64,000 bases of DNA from Chitinispirillum alkaliphilum (GTDB taxonomy: Bacteria; Fibrobacterota; Chitinivibrionia; Chitinivibrionales; Chitinispirillaceae). Within the stretch, counting starts at the first letter, position 1. The number at the start of each line of letters is the position of its first letter. Location of the stretch: NCBI GenBank assembly GCA_001045525.1, contig LDWW01000001.1:1-64000 (forward strand). Reading direction: 5' to 3'. The notes below the pieces were generated by a model that worked only from the letters and a program-made list of their open reading frames with translations, had not been told where the DNA came from and made no database searches. Made by a program: the position numbers and the translations under genes. Below are positions 58,898 to 64,000 of this stretch, piece after piece.

Positions 58898-59779
58898 ATG
58901 GGAGCGATATGGGGGCTGGTGGTCAGAAATCTGAAAGTTTACCTTCGTGACAGAGCTGCAGTATTTTTCTCTTTTTTATCGATGCTTATAATCATTGGTC
59001 TTTACGCACTCTTTCTTGGTAAATCTCAGGTTAACTATGTAAAACAGCAGGTTGGCGACATAGAGGGAATACGGTTTCTTGTTGATTCCTGGATAATGGC
59101 AGGCCTTCTGGCCGTTAACTCCGTGACTATCGGACTTGGCGCTTTGAGCACCATGGTGCAGGATGGTGAGGGGAGAAGTCTCAATGATTTCCTTGTCGCC
59201 CCAATAAGAAGATCCCATATTGTGGCCAGTTATCTAATAGCTTCGTGGTTGATTGGAATCATACTGAACAGCGCCGCATTTATCATCGGTCAGGTGTACA
59301 TAGTTGCAGGCGGAGGGGAGATACTTTCGTTTGTTCCCGTAATGAAAGTGATCGGACTGTTGTCACTCTGTGTCATATCTTCATCCACCATTATCTTCTT
59401 TGTCGCAACATATATGAAAACCATGAATTCATACGGCGCTCTGACCGCGATTCTTGGAACCGTGATCGGGTTTGTTACCGGGGTATATGTTCCGCTGAGT
59501 GTCATGCCTCCTGCTGTACAGAAAGCAGCATCTTTTGTGCCTGCTACTCATGGGGCGGCTGCATTGAGACAGGTTTTTATGGATCGGCCTGTTGAGATTG
59601 TGTTCGGTGAAAGTCAGCCCGAGCTGATCTCAGGCTTTATGGACACCATGGGGGCAAATCTTTACATCGGGGGGAGTCCGGTTGGTATGACTGCGATGAT
59701 TGGGGTGTTGCTGCTCTCTGGTCTGCTGTTTCTTTCCCTTTCGGTGATTCGGCTTTCGCGGAGTGGAGCTCAGCGGTAA
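58898..59779 (+). CDS. ABC-2 type transporter permease (DrrB-like)
   Basis: The 293-residue membrane protein has six predicted helices and the ABC-2 layout: a cytoplasmic start (RNLKVYLRDRAAVFFSFLSM), a middle loop DGEGRSLNDFLVAPIRRSHI, and a late conserved stretch GFVTGVYVPLSVMPPAVQ. It pairs with the ATPase encoded directly upstream to export a drug-like or lipid substrate. GAGGGGTAG overlaps the end of the upstream gene and provides the ribosome binding site. Confidence 0.9.
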   Translation: MGAIWGLVVRNLKVYLRDRAAVFFSFLSMLIIIGLYALFLGKSQVNYVKQQVGDIEGIRFLVDSWIMAGLLAVNSVTIGLGALSTMVQDGEGRSLNDFLVAPIRRSHIVASYLIASWLIGIILNSAAFIIGQVYIVAGGGEILSFVPVMKVIGLLSLCVISSSTIIFFVATYMKTMNSYGALTAILGTVIGFVTGVYVPLSVMPPAVQKAASFVPATHGAAALRQVFMDRPVEIVFGESQPELISGFMDTMGANLYIGGSPVGMTAMIGVLLLSGLLFLSLSVIRLSRSGAQR

Positions 59780-59882
59780 GCTGCACACGGAGGTTCTCAG
59801 GTTTAAACTTAACACTTCTTAATCTTTCGGGAGACTTGATCAATACTGCACATGGTTTGACGAGCTTTGGTGAGCTGCCTAG

Positions 59883-60041
59883 GACGGCACCGATTCCCGT
59901 ACAGGCTCTCCCGCAGGATGCGCATTGGCGTCAATTTAAGGGCTGCGCGAAGACGCTCTGACCCTTTGAGGGTACTGGACGCTTAAGAAAATGTCACCTT
60001 CCAGGCAATCTGTCGCGTTTTACTCAAGCAGTTTACGCAAA
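59883..60041 (+). ncRNA. HEARO / IscB omega-RNA-like element, copy B
   Basis: This stretch repeats the minus-strand element at 115-282. Conserved blocks, in order: 59883-59906 (21 of 24 bases identical), CGAAGAC at 59948-59954, GAGGGTACTGGAC (59968-59980), the block ending at 60003 with CTTAAGAAA and TCACCTTCC, and CGCGTTTTAC at 60014-60023. Unconserved bases between the blocks keep hairpins (for example GACCC/GGGTA around TTTGA). From memory, the order ACAGGCT, TCACCT, GTTTTAC resembles omega-RNAs of IscB. No nuclease gene follows; the next frame is a FecR-type gene. If the identity holds, this is an orphan guide-RNA-like element. Confidence 0.5.
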
Positions 60042-60113
60042 CACGGCATACCCACTTATTCTGTTTTGAGTAAAAAAATCTCATTTGGAGCTTGAAACTA
60101 CATATTTTATACA

Positions 60114-60142
60114 TTGACACAGTAAGCCTATTAGTTTAACAT
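60114..60142 (+). promoter_or_regulatory. Candidate promoter for the FecR-like gene
   Basis: A perfect TTGACA (60114-60119), a 17-base spacer and TAACAT (60137-60142) lie 52 bases before ATG 60194. Confidence 0.55.
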
Positions 60143-60193
60143 TAAGAAGTTTGGGAAAAATCTCCGGTAATATTTTTATTTCAGGAGGATGTT

Positions 60194-60903
60194 ATGTCTA
60201 AAAAGGTCGTTGTCTGTTTTGGTTGTGTTTCTTCTGCCACTGTGTCTGACAGCTTCGCAGAAACCAGCCGGGGAGATTACTGTAATTATTGGGTTTGCTC
60301 AGATGCAAGGAAGTAAAGAGGGGCCCTGGGGGGCCGCTAAGGGTAGGGATGAATGTATATGAGAACAATATTATAAAAACAGATCAGGAGTGCACGGTAG
60401 AGATCACCTGCTTCAACGGAGGGGTCACCAGAATTACTGAATCTTCAACGGTGAAGATTTTTGGATCCGAAAAAGGAGATAGCAGAAGGTCTGGAGCATC
60501 GGTTATTGCCTGAAAGGTGTGGGCAAACATGCGGGCAGTAGTTGTTTCTGACAAGGAATCGGTGATTGTACAAACCCCAACCGCAACAGCCGGGATCAGA
60601 GGGAGTGTTTTCAGAGTTGATGTGGAAAATGACTCCTCAACGGATGTTTTGGTGTATCAGGGGACTGTGGTTGTTAGGCCTGAAGCTTTGAATCAGAGAG
60701 ATGCAGGGCGTAGGCAAACGGGAAAAAGGCAGGAACTTGAAGGCCCGGAAGGGATTGAGGGACCAAGGGAGGTTACTCTTGAAGATTGGATTACAATTGT
60801 AGCCGGACAGCAGCTGAGGGTAGACAGGTCTGGAAGTTTCAGCGCCTGGCATTTTGACAGAAAAAGAGATGCCGAAAATAGGTGGGTAAACTATAACACG
60901 TGA
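60194..60903 (+). pseudogene. Decayed FecR-domain secreted protein gene
   Basis: An AGGAGG ribosome binding site and ATG 60194 open the gene, but the product can be rebuilt only by joining frames. After MSKKV a +1 shift gives a signal peptide (LSVLVVFLLPLCLTASQ) and ITVIIGFAQMQGSKEGPW. A second +1 shift at a run of G near 60331 gives PLRVGMNVYENNIIKTDQ. An in-frame TGA at about 60511 replaces an expected Gly before KVWANM. The rest (VQTPTATAGIRGSVFRVDV) is a typical FecR end. Three lesions mean loss of function, unless the two indels are sequencing errors. Confidence 0.85.
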
Positions 60904-60932
60904 TGCAGCCCTAAATTTGGGTGATTATTAAT

Positions 60933-60960
60933 ACCGGGCATTACACCGGGTGCTTTTTTT
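60933..60960 (+). terminator. Weak terminator after the FecR-like gene
   Basis: ACCGG and CCGGGT form a short stem with one bulge, followed by GC and seven T. It lies 30 bases past the final stop and just before the ribosome binding site of the next gene, so readthrough or attenuation between the two is possible. Confidence 0.45.
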
Positions 60961-60983
60961 GAGGAACATTTTCAGGAGTGAAT

Positions 60984-61775
60984 ATGATTTTTCGTCGTCT
61001 GATCATCTCTTCGGTTTTGTTGTTTTCTTTGGCATCGTATAATTCACCTGTGGCTAATGTGTCAAGTCAGAGGGGTAGTATAGATTGGCAAAACAGAATT
61101 CTTACTGTGACCGGGATTGGAGCCCCGCCTGCCGATGGCCCGGATGCGTCTAAAAGACCAAATGCCATAAGAGCCGCTCAGGTAACTGCGATGCGGGATG
61201 CTCTGGAAATTTTGAAGGGAGTTTCTCTTACTTATGACAGTGACCTGGTCAAATCCCAGATCGAGGGGTACATTGAAAATTTTGAGCAAAATGGTAATGC
61301 CCGGTATATGTCAGATGGAACCGTTGAGATTACATATAATATCCCTCTTCAGGGGAGAAACCTAGATTTGCTTCTCCCCGACAATGTCAAAGATATCCCG
61401 CAAATCAGATTAGCCGAAGAGGGGGTTACTCCTTTGGTAACCGGGGTGATTGTGGATTGCAGGGAACTTGAAATAGTTCACTCGGTTTTACCGATGCTCT
61501 TCGATGAATCGGGTAGTGTTGTATACGGACCACAATATGTAAGCCGTCAATGGGCTTTAAAATGGGGTACAGCAGGGTTCGCTTCAGATTTGGATGAGGC
61601 AAAAGCAATGGTTGAGAGAATCGGTCAAAACCCTGTTGTGGTAAGAGGTATATCAACTGCAGGCATAGAAAAAACCGGTGCTACTATTTCAAACGAAGAT
61701 GCTGCTATAGTACTTGGGTTTCAGAGAAATCTTCCTGTACTTAATCAGTGTCGTATAATATTTGTTACAGATTAG
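60984..61775 (+). CDS. LPP20-like secreted protein
   Basis: A 263-residue protein with a signal peptide (about 1-18). The segment ILTVTGIGAPPADGPDASKR followed by NAIRAAQVTAMRDALEILKGV matches the LPP20-like fold found in several envelope proteins. The C-terminal half (TPLVTGVIVDCRELEI, FDESGSVVYGPQYV) is conserved in similar proteins of unknown role. ATG 60984 has AGGAG 5 bases upstream and is better than GTG 60978. It is the second of three same-strand genes for related envelope proteins. Confidence 0.75.
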   Translation: MIFRRLIISSVLLFSLASYNSPVANVSSQRGSIDWQNRILTVTGIGAPPADGPDASKRPNAIRAAQVTAMRDALEILKGVSLTYDSDLVKSQIEGYIENFEQNGNARYMSDGTVEITYNIPLQGRNLDLLLPDNVKDIPQIRLAEEGVTPLVTGVIVDCRELEIVHSVLPMLFDESGSVVYGPQYVSRQWALKWGTAGFASDLDEAKAMVERIGQNPVVVRGISTAGIEKTGATISNEDAAIVLGFQRNLPVLNQCRIIFVTD

Positions 61776-61843
61776 ATCGCTTGCATTGAAGTAAGCTATT
61801 GGAATAAATAACCGGAGTAATAAATACACAGGAGAATGGTGTT

Positions 61844-62986
61844 ATGGGTAAGTTGAAAATCTTTTTGTTTGTTCTGGTGTTTATGATGTCACTTGCGGCA
61901 TCAGCTGAGGAGGCGGTGACTGTTGAGGCTGAAGGGATTGGCAGAAACAGGGCTGAGGCAGTACTTAATGCTCAGAGAGCTGCGGTTGAAACCGGTATCG
62001 GAACAATAATTCAGTCAGAAACAGAAATACGTAATTTTATGGTGAACCGGGATGTTGTGCTTACCCGCACGGTTGGGGCTGTGAGGTCCTATGAGATCTT
62101 GTCTGAGAGCGGCACAGAAGTGGATGGGAATATTACCGTGAAGATAAGGGCCACAGTATCCAAATCCCAGATCAGGGATGATTTGGCAGCACTTCAGATT
62201 CTCTTAGAGACAATGGATAAGCCCAGAGTGATGGTAATGATTCAGGAGAGCAATATGGAAGACAATTCTCCGGGACAGATTGCTGAAACTGAGATATTGA
62301 ACTTCCTTTCCGAAAAAGGGTTTAATCTTATAGATCCCGGTGTTGTTCAGCAGCTTAAACAACATGAGAAAGCAATGCAGGCTCTTGAAGGAAATACTGC
62401 TGCAGCGGCTGTGATCGGTGCAGAAGCTGGAGCTGACATGATTATTGTTGGAAGTGCGGTAAGTCGGGCTGCAGAGGGAGTAAGTGTTAATCTTGGTGGG
62501 ATGGTTTCCTGTCAGGCAGATGTTTCAATAAGAGTGGTTGTGTGTGCAACGGCAAGTGTGGTCACAGCTAAAAGTGAACAGTCTGCAGCTGTACATGTCA
62601 GTGCTCAGTCTGGCGGAGCAAGAGCCATAGCTCAGGCTGCACGTAAGGTTATGGATACCTACATTCTTGACAGAATAGTCTCCTCCTGGCAGGATGCAAT
62701 AAATAATGGTTTACCTCTTAGAGTTGTGGTCAGTGATGTGAACTCTTTCAGTGCCACCAACACCATCATCAGAAATTTAAGAGAGGTCAGTGGAGTAGTA
62801 AATGTTACAAACCGGGGATGGAATCAGGGGACTGGGTTAATGGAGCTGGAGGTTGTATACAAAGGTAATACTTACGGACTCTGCGAAATAGTTGATGGTA
62901 TGGTAATGGCCGACCGGTCATCTCTTATGGTTACCGGGGTAACTGCAAATGGTGCAAGGCTTGCCTATAGAGCAGCATCACAATGA
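61844..62986 (+). CDS. FlgT-like / LPP20-like secreted protein
   Basis: The 380-residue protein has a signal peptide ending near SAAA (MSLAASAEE). Residues about 22-110 match the FlgT N-terminal / LPP20-like unit (VEAEGIGRNRAEAVLNAQRAAVETGIG). A middle domain follows (KPRVMVMIQESNMEDN, AGADMIIVGSAVSR), as in FlgT-like and curli-assembly-like proteins. The end, about 295-380, is a separate small domain. FlgT helps assemble the sodium-driven flagellar motor ring in Vibrio, but no flagellar gene is nearby. AGGAG lies 9 bases before the ATG. Confidence 0.75.
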   Translation: MGKLKIFLFVLVFMMSLAASAEEAVTVEAEGIGRNRAEAVLNAQRAAVETGIGTIIQSETEIRNFMVNRDVVLTRTVGAVRSYEILSESGTEVDGNITVKIRATVSKSQIRDDLAALQILLETMDKPRVMVMIQESNMEDNSPGQIAETEILNFLSEKGFNLIDPGVVQQLKQHEKAMQALEGNTAAAAVIGAEAGADMIIVGSAVSRAAEGVSVNLGGMVSCQADVSIRVVVCATASVVTAKSEQSAAVHVSAQSGGARAIAQAARKVMDTYILDRIVSSWQDAINNGLPLRVVVSDVNSFSATNTIIRNLREVSGVVNVTNRGWNQGTGLMELEVVYKGNTYGLCEIVDGMVMADRSSLMVTGVTANGARLAYRAASQ

Positions 62987-63032
62987 TACAGCAAAAGTAA
63001 TCTGAACCGTAAACAATATTGAGTAAGTCATC

Positions 63033-63063
63033 AAAGGCACTGTAACAGTATTACAGTGCCTTT
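63033..63063. terminator. Perfect 13-bp inverted repeat
   Basis: AAAGGCACTGTAA (63033-63045), loop CAGTA, and TTACAGTGCCTTT (63051-63063). No T tract beyond the stem follows on the plus strand. It lies between the FlgT-like gene and the NmrA-like gene and may be a terminator or an operator. Confidence 0.6.
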
Positions 63064-63078
63064 GGCATATATGGTAGG

Positions 63079-63089
63079 AGGAGGTGATC
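63079..63089 (+). promoter_or_regulatory. Full-length Shine-Dalgarno sequence
   Basis: AGGAGGTGATC is complementary over 11 bases to the usual 16S rRNA tail. A TTG at 63092 follows at 7-base spacing and is in frame with ATG 63164, so it could start a form with 24 extra residues. Confidence 0.6.
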
Positions 63090-63163
63090 TGTTGGTTGGT
63101 ACAGATGTTGCCTTTTCTTTATTCATATATACAGTGCAATCAGAAAAATGCAGGAGTGGCTCT

Positions 63164-64000
63164 ATGGTTGTAGTAACCGATGTAATGAGTCAGATAGGTT
63201 CCAGATTAGCGGTTAATCTGATCCAGAGAGGTGAAACGGTAAGAGGTATTGATGAATCCAGGCAGCATATGGCTTACCTCATAAGCGAAGGTGTACACGC
63301 TGCTATGGGGGATATTGCTGATCCGGCTTTTCTTCAAAGCACACTTAAAGATGCTCATTCCCTATTTCTTATATATCCGCTGCGCTCTCAAATGGAAAAC
63401 TTCCGCAAAACATTCAGTGATATTACTCATTCTGTAATAAAAAGCGTAAGAGATGTCCCGCTAAGAAATATTTACCTTCTCTCAACTATGGGGGCTGATG
63501 ATGAGGAGGAAGCAGGATTTCTGTATGCCTTCAAACAAGTTGAGGAGCAGCTTGAAATTCTCAATTTAGAAAATCTCATAACTTTCAGGGGCGGGTATTT
63601 TATGGATCATATTCTGGCCAAAATACCTTTAGTAAAACATCGCAATATGCTGGCTGATTGTATAGATGGCAACGCTGAGTTATACCTTAGCCATCCCCGG
63701 GATATTGCTGCATCAATGGCACAAATACACGCCGGGAAATCACATTTCGGACGGTCTAAGGTTGAACTCTACAGCGATAAACTGACAATGAGGCAGGTAA
63801 CAAAAATTATCGGTGATGCCATAGATGAACCTGAGCTGATATATCAGACCGCGTCTGACAAGGAAATGAGGGAGTATTATCTTCAGACAGGATATTCAAT
63901 CTCAATGGCAAATTGTCTTATTGAAACAGCTCACGGCATAAGCAGGGGGGCTGTTTCACCTTCACTGATCGACCCTTCAACTCCAAACTGTTCGACAAAA
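63164..64000 (+). CDS. NmrA-like NAD(P)-binding oxidoreductase, 3' end cut by the window
   Basis: The frame is open to the last base, giving at least 279 residues. It begins MVVVTDVMSQIGSRLAVNLI, an atypical dinucleotide-binding loop in which the usual Gly-rich stretch reads DVMSQIG, then RGIDESRQHM and a GDIADPAFL segment, as in NmrA-like members of the short-chain dehydrogenase superfamily. YLLSTMGADDEEEAGFLYAFKQVEEQL and LITFRGGYFMDHI continue the family pattern. ATG 63164 has AGGAG 7 bases upstream and matches the family start; TTG 63092 is possible. Members act as NAD(P)H sensors or quinone reductases. Confidence 0.75.
   Translation, partial: MVVVTDVMSQIGSRLAVNLIQRGETVRGIDESRQHMAYLISEGVHAAMGDIADPAFLQSTLKDAHSLFLIYPLRSQMENFRKTFSDITHSVIKSVRDVPLRNIYLLSTMGADDEEEAGFLYAFKQVEEQLEILNLENLITFRGGYFMDHILAKIPLVKHRNMLADCIDGNAELYLSHPRDIAASMAQIHAGKSHFGRSKVELYSDKLTMRQVTKIIGDAIDEPELIYQTASDKEMREYYLQTGYSISMANCLIETAHGISRGAVSPSLIDPSTPNCSTK

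Larger units (their letters stand above)
59780..60193. other. Intergenic region holding RNA-like copy B and a promoter
   Basis: About 414 bases without a protein gene. It contains the structured element at 59883-60041 and a promoter at 60114-60142, both listed separately. Since the promoter lies downstream of the element, the element is not the leader of the next gene from that promoter. TTTTACTCAA (60018-60027) and TTGAGTAAAA (60065-60074) form a further perfect inverted repeat. Confidence 0.6.

Noticed and set aside
59957-59978. Similarity to a segment of 23S rRNA (CTGACCCTTTGAGGGTACTG)
   Set aside because: Matches only a local hairpin, is not shared by copy A, and the flanks do not continue as rRNA.

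Overview
The window is about 64 kb of chromosomal DNA from a Gram-negative, didermic bacterium of moderate GC content. Genes for outer-membrane beta-barrels of the PorV/PorQ type, secreted proteins ending in a FlgD-like/type IX-secretion-style C-terminal domain, a Wzi-like barrel, lipoproteins, a DsbD and a soluble lytic transglycosylase all imply an outer membrane and a busy envelope. Together with the secreted polysaccharide enzymes this best fits the Fibrobacterota (Chitinivibrionia-like) or a neighbouring FCB lineage. That placement is inference; there is no rRNA or tRNA gene here to settle it. Start codons are mixed, with several TTG starts backed by good Shine-Dalgarno sequences.

Layout. 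1-736 has no convincing protein gene but holds a structured RNA-like element on the minus strand. 737-12160 carries a CrtI-like FAD oxidoreductase, a GH5-like secreted hydrolase, an unusual SecA paralogue with a small secreted companion, a voltage-sensor-type ion channel, a naturally fused TssB-TssC contractile-sheath protein without other T6SS genes, and a secreted polysaccharide deacetylase. 12161-22000 has a Ca2+-type P-ATPase, a Spy/CpxP-like protein, a LUD-domain protein, a multi-PAS hybrid histidine kinase, a GNAT acetyltransferase and dxs. 22268-24783 is a tight overlapping operon of tgt, a degenerate M29 peptidase homologue and an Smr protein. 24776-35141 includes a GT4, a PorV/UshA/PD40 fusion, a TYW1-like radical SAM protein, and an operon tcdA / SplB-like / BrkB-like / small membrane protein that ends in a strong terminator embedded in the last gene, facing a PDZ-S41 protease.

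35357-50753 is dominated by envelope proteins: a gluzincin-PD40-barrel fusion, a Wzi-like barrel, an EEP nuclease lipoprotein, a frameshifted PorV/PorQ gene, a TPR-Slt transglycosylase, a stand-alone beta-propeller, inositol-1-phosphate synthase and DsbD. 51018-56846 is a 1,942-residue secreted protein with an internal duplication of about 340 residues. After it come an EFR1-type flavodoxin/ferredoxin, a DrrAB-like ABC exporter, a second copy of the RNA-like element, a decayed FecR-domain gene, two LPP20/FlgT-like secreted proteins, and an NmrA-like oxidoreductase that runs off the window end.

The most striking signals are: (1) two diverged copies of a structured element of about 160-170 bp (115-282 minus, 59883-60041 plus) whose conserved blocks recall HEARO / IscB omega-RNAs, with no nuclease gene visible beside them; (2) the orphan TssB-TssC fusion; (3) the SecA-like ATPase whose zinc tail is replaced by a hydrophobic anchor; (4) three-part outer-membrane fusion proteins; and (5) two damaged genes, one with three lesions and one with a single +1 shift at a GTT-TGA-A context.
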